A program made the translations under genes and the position numbers. 64,000 nucleotides of DNA from Polycladomyces zharkentensis (GTDB lineage Bacteria > Bacillota > Bacilli > Thermoactinomycetales > JIR-001). Shown piece by piece: positions 43,793-51,924 of the stretch. The notes under the pieces were generated by a model. That model had not been told where the DNA came from. It searched no databases and saw only the letters and a list, made by a program, of their open reading frames with translations. Location of the stretch: positions 62,001 to 126,000 of the forward strand of contig NZ_JAFHAP010000009.1 of NCBI RefSeq assembly GCF_016938855.1, in the 5' to 3' direction. How positions within the stretch are numbered: the first letter of the stretch is position 1; every line of letters begins with the position of its first letter.

Positions 43793-44278
43793 ATGCGTTC
43801 GTCGTGGACGATCGAAGTGGATGGCACGGTCCTCAAGCCGGCTTCTTTTACTTACGAGGAATTCCGACGGATGGATGACGAAACGGTCGAACCGGAAAAA
43901 TGGGTACCGGGAGTGAAGGGGAACGCATTACGGTTGCAGGTTTTGCTCAGGCGTGTGGGGTTGCGGCTTGATACCACCCACTTGCGCTTTTGGGGAGCAG
44001 ATGATTTTCAGGCTGAAATACCCGTAACTGACCTCCAAGATGCATTTTTGCTGTACCGGAAAAACGGTCGCCCGCTGAAAAAGGGATATCCTGTGCGATT
44101 GTATGTACCACAAGGGGAGAGCAACTGTCTGAACGTCAAATCAATTGTTCGGGTGGAAGCGGTGGCGTATGAGGGAGCAGATGCGAAAAAACCGGCAACC
44201 TTCGGATTTCGCAACATCATCCGACCGGAAGAGCTGTTGCAACCGGACTTTTCCGGATCGGTTCTCAAGCAGCGCTAA
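43793..44278 (+). CDS. small molybdopterin-binding oxidoreductase-like protein
   Basis: This 161-residue protein resembles the core of the sulfite-oxidase-type molybdopterin domain: SSWTIEVDGTVLKPASFTYE at the start, KGNALRLQVLLRRVG, and YPVRLYVPQG near the end. It is far shorter than a full sulfite oxidase domain and lacks the usual conserved active-site cysteine, so it may be a cofactor-binding or carrier protein rather than an enzyme. I chose the ATG at 43793 after AGGAG; it lies 208 bp after moaB. The gap before it holds nothing I recognise. Confidence 0.72.
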   Translation: MRSSWTIEVDGTVLKPASFTYEEFRRMDDETVEPEKWVPGVKGNALRLQVLLRRVGLRLDTTHLRFWGADDFQAEIPVTDLQDAFLLYRKNGRPLKKGYPVRLYVPQGESNCLNVKSIVRVEAVAYEGADAKKPATFGFRNIIRPEELLQPDFSGSVLKQR

Positions 44279-44397
44279 AGGAACCCACAAAAAGCCGATG
44301 ATATATGAATTTTTTTGTCGGGATCATGCAGCGCAGGGCATGACCGGACATTCGCAGGCTGAAGATAGGTATGGCCGATTTCCCGTGAGCGATAAAG

Positions 44398-44632
44398 GGC
44401 GTGTCTGGTGAATCCGTGTGTGGGCAAAATGCTTTCCCAAAGAAGCAGACCTAAACCCGGTGGAGCAAAGACCCGGAATAACGCAGGAATGAATCGCGGG
44501 CAACTTCCTCTCAGCGAAGCGCATTTTGCCCGCGTCCTGCACTGACCGGGTCGGAGCGGCCATCACCTGCTTCCTTTTAGGGCGCAGGGAGAGCGAGGCG
44601 GGAAAACAAGTGGGCGGTATTCACCATACCCG
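44398..44632 (-). mobile_element. MITE-like 235-bp repeat, copy 2
   Basis: This stretch is the reverse-complement counterpart of 166-402. Its ends are GGCGTGTCTGGTGAATCC on the left and GGTATTCACCATACCCG on the right, imperfect inverted repeats. The central stem GCGGGCAA/TTGCCCGC is perfect here, whereas copy 1 has a G-T pair. It lies in a non-coding gap after the small molybdopterin protein gene. Confidence 0.6.
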
Positions 44633-44738
44633 TTTTGCGGGTTCAGGCGGGAAATCGGACCTCTCGAGACGGAAAGAAAATGGGGCGCATGTGTGCTTGG
44701 CAATCAACATGTGTCGTTGAGTTACAGCGATACACAAT

Positions 44739-44793
44739 GTTGAGACTCCACACGGCTGAAGTACCACAGGCACTCCCTATGGTCGCCGTGGGC
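44739..44793 (-). ncRNA. OMEGA/HEARO-like RNA, copy C (3' core fragment)
   Basis: Read on the minus strand, CCCACGGCGACCATAGGGAG, TGCCTGTGGTACTTCAGCCG and TGTGGAG match the last third of copies A, B and D. The 5' part of the element is absent. It lies 100 bp from MITE-like copy 2 and 350 bp upstream of the tRNA array. Confidence 0.5.
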
Positions 44794-45008
44794 TTTTAGG
44801 CGGCAGTTTCTGTAAAAAGGGTGGATGCCATTTCACTAAGGGATTTTGGGGTATACTGCAAGAGATGGTCGGACGGCAAAAGTCGGTCATCGATGTTCGT
44901 TGCCAAGCAGGAAGCGGAAATCGGCCGATCTGTTTGGGGGGTATGGGAAAAAGGTAGAATTTCCTTTTGCCGGTGTATTTTATGGTCCAAAAAAATGTAT
45001 TTTCCCTA

Positions 45009-45037
45009 TTGACATCGATTCGATGTCTGTGTTAATT
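45009..45037 (+). promoter_or_regulatory. upstream promoter of the tRNA array
   Basis: A perfect TTGACA (45009-45014), 17 bp, then TTAATT (45032-45037). It lies 110 bp before the first tRNA. Confidence 0.5.
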
Positions 45038-45097
45038 TATATATCGTCTCAGCGAGACTGGGCATAAGGAAACAGCAAAAAGAAAATAAAAAACCAC

Positions 45098-45126
45098 TTG
45101 CAAACATGACATCGATTCAGTATAAT
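45098..45126 (+). promoter_or_regulatory. main promoter of the tRNA array
   Basis: TTGCAA (45098-45103), exactly 17 bp, then a perfect TATAAT (45121-45126), 22 bp before tRNA-Asn. Both this and the upstream promoter contain TGACATCGATTC. Confidence 0.88.
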
Positions 45127-45148
45127 AATAGATGTCGCTTCGAAACGA

Positions 45149-45223
45149 TCCTCAGTAGCTCAATGGTAGAGCGCCCGGCTGTTAACCGGTAGGTTGCAGG
45201 TTCGAGTCCTGCCTGAGGAGCCA
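45149..45223 (+). tRNA. tRNA-Asn (anticodon GTT)
   Basis: Cloverleaf with acceptor TCCTCAG/CTGAGGA, anticodon loop CTGTTAA, T arm GGTTCGAGTCC and encoded CCA. Confidence 0.95.
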
Positions 45224-45232
45224 TCTTTTCCT

Positions 45233-45325
45233 GGAGAGATACTCAAGTGGCCGAAGAGGACGGTTTGCTAAACCGTTAGGGGGTCGAATGGCCCCGCGCG
45301 GGTTCGAATCCCGCTCTCTCCGCCA
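45233..45325 (+). tRNA. tRNA-Ser (anticodon GCT)
   Basis: Class II tRNA with a long variable arm, acceptor GGAGAGA/TCTCTCC, anticodon GCT in TTTGCTAAA, encoded CCA. Confidence 0.95.
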
Positions 45326-45365
45326 GAAGGTCTTCGAAGTGACCGAGTCCGGAATAATGTTACGT

Positions 45366-45442
45366 GGCCCGTTGGTGAAGTGGTTTAACACACCAGCCTT
45401 TCACGCTGGCATGCAGGGGTTCGAATCCCCTACGGGTCACCA
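45366..45442 (+). tRNA. tRNA-Glu (anticodon TTC)
   Basis: Acceptor GGCCCGT/ACGGGTC, anticodon TTC in CCTTTCACG, T arm GGTTCGAATCC, encoded CCA. Confidence 0.95.
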
Positions 45443-45446
45443 ATAT

Positions 45447-45521
45447 GGACGGTTAGCTCAGCGGGAGAGCACCTGCTTCACACGCAGGGGGTCGGCGGTT
45501 CGATCCCGTCACCGTCCACCA
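45447..45521 (+). tRNA. tRNA-Val (anticodon CAC)
   Basis: Acceptor GGACGGT/ACCGTCC, anticodon loop TTCACAC, T arm GGTTCGATCCC, encoded CCA. Confidence 0.93.
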
Positions 45522-45549
45522 AATACGGGGAATACTCCCCTTCCTACGC

Positions 45550-45626
45550 GGAGCTGTGGTGAAGTTGGAGTTCACGCCGGCCTGTCACGCCGGAGGTCGC
45601 GGGTTCGAGTCCCGTCAGCTCCGCCA
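45550..45626 (+). tRNA. tRNA-Asp (anticodon GTC)
   Basis: Acceptor GGAGCTG/CAGCTCC, anticodon GTC in CCTGTCACG, T arm GGTTCGAGTCC, encoded CCA. Confidence 0.95.
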
Positions 45627-45633
45627 TTATTAT

Positions 45634-45710
45634 GGCGGCCATGGCGAAGTGGTTAACGCACCGGATTGTGGCTCCGGCATTCGTGGGTTCGATTCCCACT
45701 GGTCGCCCCA
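45634..45710 (+). tRNA. tRNA-His (anticodon GTG)
   Basis: Extra G at position -1, typical of tRNA-His. Acceptor GCGGCCA/TGGTCGC, anticodon GTG in ATTGTGGCT, encoded CCA. Confidence 0.95.
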
Positions 45711-45716
45711 TGACGC

Positions 45717-45791
45717 TGGGGAGTAGCCAAGTGGTAAGGCAACGGACTTTGACTCCGTGATGCGTAGGTTCGATCCCTACCTCCCCAGCCA
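45717..45791 (+). tRNA. tRNA-Gln (anticodon TTG)
   Basis: Acceptor TGGGGAG/CTCCCCA, anticodon TTG in CTTTGAC, T arm GGTTCGATCCC, encoded CCA. Confidence 0.95.
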
Positions 45792-45795
45792 TTGC

Positions 45796-45871
45796 GAGCC
45801 ATTAGCTCAGTTGGTAGAGCACCTGACTTTTAATCAGGGTGTCCCAGGTTCGAGTCCTGGATGGCTCACCA
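45796..45871 (+). tRNA. tRNA-Lys (anticodon TTT)
   Basis: Acceptor GAGCCAT/ATGGCTC, anticodon loop CTTTTAA, T arm GGTTCGAGTCC, encoded CCA. Confidence 0.95.
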
Positions 45872-45961
45872 CATCATCGCGATATCAATCAGCGGCGGTT
45901 TTTCCCACATAGGCCGGTTGGTGCCGGTTGGGTAACGGGCCGGTCGCCTCCGGATCTCTAT

Positions 45962-46045
45962 GCGGGTGTGGCGGAATTGGCAGACGCACTAGACTTAGGA
46001 TCTAGCGCCTCTGGCGTGGGGGTTCGAGTCCCTCCACCCGCACCA
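45962..46045 (+). tRNA. tRNA-Leu (anticodon TAG)
   Basis: Class II tRNA, acceptor GCGGGTG/CACCCGC, anticodon TAG in ACTTAGGAT, long variable arm, encoded CCA. Confidence 0.95.
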
Positions 46046-46060
46046 AGCGGATGAAAACAT

Positions 46061-46147
46061 GCGGTCGTGGTGGAACTGGCAGACACGCTATCTTGAGGGG
46101 GTAGTGGCCGTAAGGCCGTGCGAGTTCGAGTCTCGCCGACCGCACCA
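46061..46147 (+). tRNA. tRNA-Leu (anticodon GAG)
   Basis: Class II tRNA, acceptor GCGGTCG/CGACCGC, anticodon loop TTGAGGG, variable arm GTGGCCGTAAGGCCGTGC, encoded CCA. Confidence 0.93.
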
Positions 46148-46189
46148 GTTTTGAAAAATCGCCAGCCAATGTAATAGATTCTGTTCTTT

Positions 46190-46266
<77 letters not shown>

Positions 46267-46296
46267 TTTCCTAACTTCAGGCAAACTTGATGAAAT

Positions 46297-46370
46297 GCGG
46301 GTGTAGTTCAGTGGTAGAACACCGGCCTTCCAAGCCGGATGCGTGGGTTCGATTCCCATCACCCGCTCCA
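46297..46370 (+). tRNA. tRNA-Gly (anticodon TCC)
   Basis: Acceptor GCGGGTG/CACCCGC, anticodon loop CTTCCAA, T arm GGTTCGATTCC, discriminator T, encoded CCA. Confidence 0.95.
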
Positions 46371-46437
46371 AAACGACGACCGTGGCGATGGGCTGCGGTC
46401 GTGTTCTTTTATTCGCGGAAGATCGGAGGACACTCCA

Positions 46438-47430
46438 TTGCAGGACGAATTTGCCTTGATCCGCTTGTTGACGAAATATCGACCGTCCCCTCCGCCGTCC
46501 GTTGAGGTGGATGTGGGTGACGATGCCGCTGTTGTCCATCCGCTGAATCTTTCCCTTGTCATCACGTCCGATACCATGATCGAAACCGTTCATTTCCTGC
46601 CGGAAACCATGCGCCCCGCGGATATCGGTTGGAAGCTGGCGGCGGCCAACATCAGCGATATCGCGGCGATGGGCGGATTGCCGCGTTATGGTGTCGTTTC
46701 GTTAGCTGTTCCCCGTCATTGGGAGAAGCATGCGCTGGTCGATCTGTACCGGGGGATGTATGATTTGGCAAATCGGTATGGTTTGGTGATTGTCGGCGGA
46801 GATACGGTGAAGGCGCCGCATGATCTGACTGTCACTTTGACGGTGATTGGAGAGGTGGAGGGCGGACAAGCCCTGAAACGATCCGCGGCCCGTGAGGGCG
46901 ATGTGGTGTTTCTGACGGGGACAGTGGGGGATTCGAGCGCGGGTTTGCATGTGCTGCTGAACGGAAACGATGGGACAAAGAAGCGGTTTGCCGACTTGAT
47001 CCGTGCCCACCGCCGTCCCATTCCGCAGGTGGCGGCCGGCCGTTTGTTGGCGTCTTTGGACGCGGAGGCGGCGGCCAATGACATCAGTGACGGCTTGGCA
47101 CAGGAATGTTGGGAAATCGCTGAAGCGAGCGGCGTTCGCGTCGTATTGGAAAAAGATCGAATCCCCTTGTCCGACGCGTTGGTCGACTATGCCAGCCAAA
47201 CAGGTTATGATCCGTATGAGTGGGCGCTGTACGGAGGGGAAGACTTTCAATTGGTGGGGTGCGTGCCGGAAGCGGTGTTTGCGCGCTTGGAACAAACGGC
47301 GCATAATGAAGGTGTGACCTTGTTTCGGATTGGTTGGACGGAACGGGGCAAACCTGCGGTGGAATGGGTAACGGATCAAGGAAGAACCGTACTGGAACGA
47401 CGGGGTTACAACCACTTCACGGACGGGTGA
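46438..47430 (+). CDS. thiL: thiamine-monophosphate kinase
   Basis: This 330-residue enzyme phosphorylates thiamine monophosphate to the active cofactor thiamine diphosphate. VDVGDDAAVV, SDTMIETVHF, AANISDIAAMGG, IVGGDTVKAPHDL and the C-terminal LYGGEDFQLVG are characteristic ThiL motifs (AIRS/PurM fold). The TTG at 46438 after GGAGGACACTCCA gives the usual start; longer readings run into the last tRNA. It is followed directly by tsaE. Confidence 0.94.
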   Translation: MQDEFALIRLLTKYRPSPPPSVEVDVGDDAAVVHPLNLSLVITSDTMIETVHFLPETMRPADIGWKLAAANISDIAAMGGLPRYGVVSLAVPRHWEKHALVDLYRGMYDLANRYGLVIVGGDTVKAPHDLTVTLTVIGEVEGGQALKRSAAREGDVVFLTGTVGDSSAGLHVLLNGNDGTKKRFADLIRAHRRPIPQVAAGRLLASLDAEAAANDISDGLAQECWEIAEASGVRVVLEKDRIPLSDALVDYASQTGYDPYEWALYGGEDFQLVGCVPEAVFARLEQTAHNEGVTLFRIGWTERGKPAVEWVTDQGRTVLERRGYNHFTDG

Positions 47431-47897
47431 TGGAGATGCATGAACCTTGTCTCTGGATCGTCAAATCGGAACAGGAGACGAGAGAGCTGGGCCGACGCTT
47501 GGCCCCGCTGCTTCAACCCGGCGACGTGCTGGCGCTGGAGGGGGACCTGGGTGCGGGAAAAACGACATTCACCCAAGGGGTGGCCCAAGGTTTGGGTATC
47601 GACGCATACATCGACAGTCCCACCTTCACCCTGATCAAGGAATATCACGGGCGCCTTCCGCTGTATCACATGGATGTGTATCGGTTGGAGGGAGCAGATG
47701 AAGATCTGGGATGGGACGAGTATTTTTACGGTGACGGTGTCACGCTGGTGGAATGGGCGAGCCGTATCCAACCGCTGATGCCGGAGGAGACCGTCTGGTT
47801 CACGTTTCATGTGCTGTCCACTGGTGAACGGGAGATCCGCCTTCATTTGCGGAACGACCGTTCCAGGCGGATGTGTGAGGAGCTGAGCGGAAGATGA
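47430..47897 (+). CDS. tsaE: tRNA t6A synthesis ATPase TsaE
   Basis: This 155-residue P-loop protein helps the TsaB-TsaD complex make N6-threonylcarbamoyladenosine at A37 of tRNAs reading ANN codons. The Walker A motif is [10 protein letters not shown]. Further TsaE motifs are [19 protein letters not shown] and VEWASRI. The start could be the ATG at 47430, which overlaps the thiL stop, or the ATG two codons later. It overlaps tsaB by four bases. Confidence 0.94.
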   Translation: MEMHEPCLWIVKSEQETRELGRRLAPLLQPGDVLALEGDLGAGKTTFTQGVAQGLGIDAYIDSPTFTLIKEYHGRLPLYHMDVYRLEGADEDLGWDEYFYGDGVTLVEWASRIQPLMPEETVWFTFHVLSTGEREIRLHLRNDRSRRMCEELSGR

Positions 47898-48598
47898 AAA
47901 TCCTGGCGATGGATACGTCCACATTGGTGATGGGTGTGGCTGTCCTGGAGGAAGATCGCGTACTCGGAGAATTGACAACCAATTTGCATCGAAATCACTC
48001 TGTCCGTTTGATGCCCGCGATTGACCGTTTGTTGCGGGATTTGGCGCTTTCGGTGGATGATTTGGATGCGGTGGCGGTGGCGCAAGGACCGGGCTCCTAC
48101 ACCGGGGTGAGAATCGGTGTCACGACGGCCAAAACCATTGCCTGGAGCCGGAAATTGCCGCTGATCGGGGTGTCCAGTTTGGCGGTATTGGCGATGAACG
48201 GTCGCCATTTTGACGGCGGGATCGTGCCGTTGTTCGACGCCAGGCGCGAACGTGCCTATACGGGACTGTATCAACGGACCGATGACGGGTTGGTACAGAA
48301 AGCCCGGGAAGAGCGAGTCGTACCGGTCGAACAGTGGCTGAGTGAACTGTCGGGATTGGGTCCGATGCTGTTTCTCGGGGATGATGTCAACCGCTTTCGT
48401 GCTCAAATTGAGGCCGCACTCGGCAACCAAGCGGTGTTCGGCTGCCCGCCGGAAAACATTCCGCGAGCGTCCATGCTGGGGCAGTTGGCTTATGCCCGCT
48501 GGCAACGAGGCCAGGTGGCCGATGAGGCATTTGCGCCTAATTATCTTCAGAAAACCGAAGCGGAAGTCAAATGGTCAGCTCGGCAACAAATGGAGTGA
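47894..48598 (+). CDS. tsaB: tRNA t6A synthesis protein TsaB
   Basis: This 234-residue inactive relative of TsaD forms the core heterodimer for t6A synthesis. The N-terminal ASKHA fold is seen in LAMDTSTLVMGVAVLEED and VAVAQGPGSYTGVRIGVTTA. The last residues (PNYLQKTEAEVKW) are typical. The ATG overlaps the tsaE stop (ATGA). Confidence 0.95.
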   Translation: MKILAMDTSTLVMGVAVLEEDRVLGELTTNLHRNHSVRLMPAIDRLLRDLALSVDDLDAVAVAQGPGSYTGVRIGVTTAKTIAWSRKLPLIGVSSLAVLAMNGRHFDGGIVPLFDARRERAYTGLYQRTDDGLVQKAREERVVPVEQWLSELSGLGPMLFLGDDVNRFRAQIEAALGNQAVFGCPPENIPRASMLGQLAYARWQRGQVADEAFAPNYLQKTEAEVKWSARQQME

Positions 48599-48604
48599 AC
48601 CGGC

Positions 48605-49114
48605 ATGGAACGTTCACGGATTGAATTTCGCCCGATGAAGATGTCCGATCTGCCAGCGATCCTTGAGGTGGAACACGCCTCGTTTCCCACTCCCTGGCCG
48701 AAAGAGGCGTTTGTCAACGAATTGTTGCACAGCCCGTTCGCGCATTACACCGTGGTCACCGTCGACGGGGAAATCGCCGGTTATTGCGGCATGTGGATCA
48801 TAGTGGATGAAGCGCACATCACCAATATCGCGATTCATCCGAAATACCGCGGGAAAAAACTGGGACAGGCCACGTTGGCCTATATGAAACGATTGGCCCG
48901 GTTGTTGGGCGCAGGCAAAATGACATTGGAAGTGCGGGTATCCAATCACGTGGCCCAGCACGTGTACCGCAAATTGGGATTTGAAGCCAAAGGCATTCGT
49001 CCCCGCTATTATTCGGACAATCAGGAGGATGCCTTGATCATGTGGGTGACATTGGATGAAGATGACGGAGAACATACAGTTGAATCAAACCAGAACACTG
49101 GTACTGGGGATTGA
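48605..49114 (+). CDS. rimI: ribosomal-protein-alanine N-acetyltransferase RimI
   Basis: This 169-residue GNAT acetyltransferase has the acetyl-CoA loop in [18 protein letters not shown] and the C-terminal [19 protein letters not shown]. It is regularly encoded between tsaB and tsaD in Bacillota, as here. Its 3' end overlaps the start of tsaD by about 60 bases, depending on which tsaD start is used. Confidence 0.93.
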   Translation: MERSRIEFRPMKMSDLPAILEVEHASFPTPWPKEAFVNELLHSPFAHYTVVTVDGEIAGYCGMWIIVDEAHITNIAIHPKYRGKKLGQATLAYMKRLARLLGAGKMTLEVRVSNHVAQHVYRKLGFEAKGIRPRYYSDNQEDALIMWVTLDEDDGEHTVESNQNTGTGD

Positions 49115-50093
49115 AACCAGCTGTGACGAAACAGCGGCGGCCGTGGTTGAAAACGGACAACGGTTATTGTCCAACGTCATTTCTTCCCAGGTGGACGTGC
49201 ACCGCAAGTTTGGCGGCGTGGTACCGGAGGTGGCTTCGCGCCGACATGTGGAGCGGATCACGCAGATCATTCAGGAAGCCTTGGATCGTGCCGGCGTCAC
49301 ATTGGACGATCTGTCCGCCGTGGCCGTCACCCAGGGTCCCGGTTTGGTGGGAGCGCTCTTGATCGGGGTTTCTGCGGCCAAGGCGCTGTCGTTTGCACGT
49401 GGGATTCCATTGGTACCGGTGCATCACATCGCCGGTCACATTTACGCCAGCCACCTGGTGGAACCACTTTCGTTCCCGTTGGTGGCGCTGGTCGTTTCCG
49501 GTGGCCATACCGAGCTGATTCTGATGCGGGAACACAACCGGTTTGAACGATTGGGCCGGACAAGGGACGATGCGGCCGGAGAAGCCTACGACAAAGTGGC
49601 CCGGCTGCTCCATTTGCCGTATCCCGGCGGACCGGAAATCGACCGATTGGCCAAAGAAGGCAGGGACGTGCTGGATTTTCCGAGGGCATGGCTGGAGCCG
49701 GATTCCTTCGATTTCAGTTTCAGCGGGTTGAAATCTGCGGTGATCAATTATCTGCACAACGCGCGTCAACGGGGGGAGACAATCAATCCGGCGGATGTGG
49801 CCGCCAGTTTTCAGGAGTCGGTCATCGAGGTGCTGGTGGAAAAAGCGATGAGAGCAGTCGCCCACACCGGTGTGAAGCAATTGGTACTGGCGGGCGGCGT
49901 ATCGGCCAACAGCCGCTTGCGTGAAGTGCTGGATGCACGATGCCGGGAAACCGGGATTACGTTGCGTGTGCCGCCGTTGTCGCTGTGCACCGACAATGCG
50001 GCGATGATTGCCGCGGCGGGTACTTACCGCTTTTTTGACGGGCAATTGGGCGATTTGTCGCTCAATGCGGAACCCAATCTGCCGTTGGTATGA
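49056..50093 (+). CDS. tsaD: tRNA N6-adenosine threonylcarbamoyltransferase TsaD
   Basis: This ~345-residue catalytic subunit transfers the threonylcarbamoyl group to t[32 protein letters not shown], the metal-binding [11 protein letters not shown] and VSGGHTELI are diagnostic. Starts at 49056 and 49062 (ATG) lie inside rimI; a TTG at 49080, nine bases after GGAG, would trim eight residues and is equally plausible. Confidence 0.95.
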   Translation: MKMTENIQLNQTRTLVLGIETSCDETAAAVVENGQRLLSNVISSQVDVHRKFGGVVPEVASRRHVERITQIIQEALDRAGVTLDDLSAVAVTQGPGLVGALLIGVSAAKALSFARGIPLVPVHHIAGHIYASHLVEPLSFPLVALVVSGGHTELILMREHNRFERLGRTRDDAAGEAYDKVARLLHLPYPGGPEIDRLAKEGRDVLDFPRAWLEPDSFDFSFSGLKSAVINYLHNARQRGETINPADVAASFQESVIEVLVEKAMRAVAHTGVKQLVLAGGVSANSRLREVLDARCRETGITLRVPPLSLCTDNAAMIAAAGTYRFFDGQLGDLSLNAEPNLPLV

Positions 50094-50214
50094 TTGCGGC
50101 GGATTGTCGGCGAGTGGCAAGGATCATCCGTGGGCTTTCGGACGGTCCCCCTCAAAAAGGATGCTGAATCGTGGGATGAAAAGCGGCTTTGCACGTGATC
50201 CCCTCACAGGGATG

Positions 50215-50545
50215 GTCAGGGCAAACACGAAACGTTGGCCTCATCGAGCTGTGTTCATTGCTGGCAGTCGGATTTTGTATGTCATGGCAGGTGGTTCTGG
50301 CGGCGAAGACTCCCACCGGGTAAAACCATGAGCGTGAGTCAGGAGGAACCGGCGTACCGGTAATACCACGGGCACTTCCGTTGGTCGCAGGTACGTTGCC
50401 CATGCGGGTACACGCAGCGTTGCCGTCGAACTGCAGGGGATATCGGGTGATAGCATATCTCTGAACCCAGGCGTTGTCCAAAGCGGAAACGGACTGCGGA
50501 CGCAACGACCCGGGAATCCCATGTCTTCAGACGTGTGGCGTGTTA
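50215..50545 (+). pseudogene. 3' remnant of an IS200/IS605-type tnpB element
   Basis: One frame reads AGSRILYVMAGGSGGEDSHR, like a decayed TnpB C-terminus (usual pattern NAARNIL...CGED). After it comes a GC-rich region with AGGAGGAACCGGCGTACCGG, and it closes with GGGAATCCCATGTCTTCAGA then CGTGTGG, the hairpin form seen at right ends of such elements. The transposase/nuclease body is gone. The region 50359-50390 on the minus strand also resembles the core of the HEARO-like copies. The assignment rests on remembered patterns and is moderate. Confidence 0.42.
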
Positions 50546-50587
50546 ACCCCTGCTATCTGGTTAAGGATAGCAGGGGTTTGTTTTTGT
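50545..50587 (+). terminator. strong terminator hairpin
   Basis: AACCCCTGCTATC pairs with GATAGCAGGGGTT, followed by TGTTTTTGTT. It lies 18 bp past the stop codon of the minus-strand hydrolase and could also act for it. Confidence 0.8.
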
Positions 50588-50604
50588 TCATCAATATCCC
50601 CCTG

Positions 50605-51429
50605 TTATCCGATGAAGCGGATCAGCTCGCGATTCAATTTCTCCAACTCTTCGTAGAACAATCCATGGCCACTGTACTGAAAAGGGATGAGTTCCGATCC
50701 CCTGATTTGGGCATGCATCAATTCGGCAAACGCGAATGGGCAGACTTTGTCCTGTACACTATGAAAAATGCCGGTTGGTACATCAATTTTGGAAAAATCT
50801 TGCCCTACATCTTCATCTCGAAGGGAAACTGCACACTTCGCCGTTGCATGACCGGACGCTTCTATTCCCAATCCGTGGAACCAGTCTTTCAAACGCTTCG
50901 TTACATAACGTGCGAAAAATATGTCCCAAACACCATCCAGCATTTTGGGGCGATCGGTATAGGTAGCTGCGATTAACTTACTCCATGACTGTTCCCAACG
51001 CTTTATTTCCTTTTTTGTCAGTCCATATGGTATTCCGGGGCGTCTGGTGAAGCCCGCAGCCCCGATAAGGACCAGTTTGGAGACTTTATGCCCTGAATGC
51101 CGAGCCATGTATCGAATGGCAATGGCTCCTCCCATCGAGTGTCCGACAAGGGTGACATCCTCTGACTGCAGAGTATCAATCACCATACGGATGTCATCTG
51201 CCAATCGGTTGTACGAGTATCCTGACCAGGGGCGATCCGACTTGCCGAATCCGCGTAAATCCACCCCAATGCAACGGTAGCCCATTTTGGGGAGTTGGTT
51301 GAACTGATACTCAAACATTTTATGGTTGAGCGGCCATCCGTGTATAAATAAGATTGGTTTTCCGTATCCAGGATCGCAATCCTCGACGAACAGGTTGACA
51401 TTTCGTTCAACCGGAATGTAGTAACCCAT
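50605..51429 (-). CDS. alpha/beta hydrolase
   Basis: This 274-residue hydrolase has the nucleophile elbow GHSMGG, an oxyanion region ILFIHGWPLNHKMFEYQ, acid Asp in SVQDKVCPF and His in YSGHGLFYEE. Relatives include non-haem haloperoxidase-like and ester/aromatic-ring-product hydrolases. The ATG at 51429 follows GGGAGG; a longer frame adds 12 residues without a site. The coding sequence is less GC-rich than the surrounding operons. The substrate is unknown. Confidence 0.9.
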   Translation of the reverse strand: MGYYIPVERNVNLFVEDCDPGYGKPILFIHGWPLNHKMFEYQFNQLPKMGYRCIGVDLRGFGKSDRPWSGYSYNRLADDIRMVIDTLQSEDVTLVGHSMGGAIAIRYMARHSGHKVSKLVLIGAAGFTRRPGIPYGLTKKEIKRWEQSWSKLIAATYTDRPKMLDGVWDIFFARYVTKRLKDWFHGLGIEASGHATAKCAVSLRDEDVGQDFSKIDVPTGIFHSVQDKVCPFAFAELMHAQIRGSELIPFQYSGHGLFYEELEKLNRELIRFIG

Positions 51430-51509
51430 CCGTATGCCTCCCAGACGTGTTTGATAAATGTACATCGCTTTTTTCGATGGTCGGTTGTTTTGTGAAGCCG
51501 AAAGTTAAA

Positions 51510-51815
51510 AAAGCGAGCGGGAAAACCCGGCCCTTCAGGGTTGGGATGAAAGCGAGCGTTGGGCGTGGGAAGGCTTTGTCCCTCTCGTAAGCCATACAGT
51601 ATTTGGGTACAATCGCGACAGAATTTGGGTGCAATCAAAAAAGGAAGGGTAAAAACACTGAAAACGGCAATACGAGCAAAAGACTCGTGAAACCTAAAAT
51701 CACCCAGGCTTCGACAAAGCCATCGTGGATGGATGTGGGCTGCCACGCCGGATGAAGCAGATGCCGACCAAAGGGAGTGCCTCCGGTACCTCAGCCGTGC
51801 AGAGCAAGTCACGTT
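51510..51815 (+). ncRNA. OMEGA/HEARO-like RNA element, copy D (longest)
   Basis: It begins AAGCGAGCGGGAAAACCCGG with the hairpin CCGGCCCTTCAGGGTTGG. It ends in the core GGCTTCGACAAAGCCATCGT, GGATGGATGTGGGCTGCCAC, GCCGGATGAAGC, GCCGACCAAAGGGAGTGCCT and GCAAGTCACG. Between them lies about 150 bp not seen in copy B, including a direct repeat of TTTGGGT.CAATC at 51602 and 51627. It sits just upstream of the hydrolase gene, on the other strand. No nuclease is encoded. Confidence 0.6.
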
Positions 51816-51823
51816 AAAATTCG

Positions 51824-51894
51824 TAAAAAAAGCGACCCCAAAACGAAAAGACTTCGACCTCATCATGGAATCATCCGTTTTTTCGCTTTGGGGT
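51824..51894 (-). terminator. terminator of the manganese catalase gene
   Basis: On the minus strand ACCCCAAAGCGAAAAAACG pairs with CGTTTTGGGGTCGCT at a distance of about 30 bases and is followed by TTTTTTTACG. It lies about 30 bp after the catalase stop codon. Confidence 0.55.
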
Positions 51895-51924
51895 GGAAAC
51901 CTGCGCTTGATGGTGAAGGGGTCA

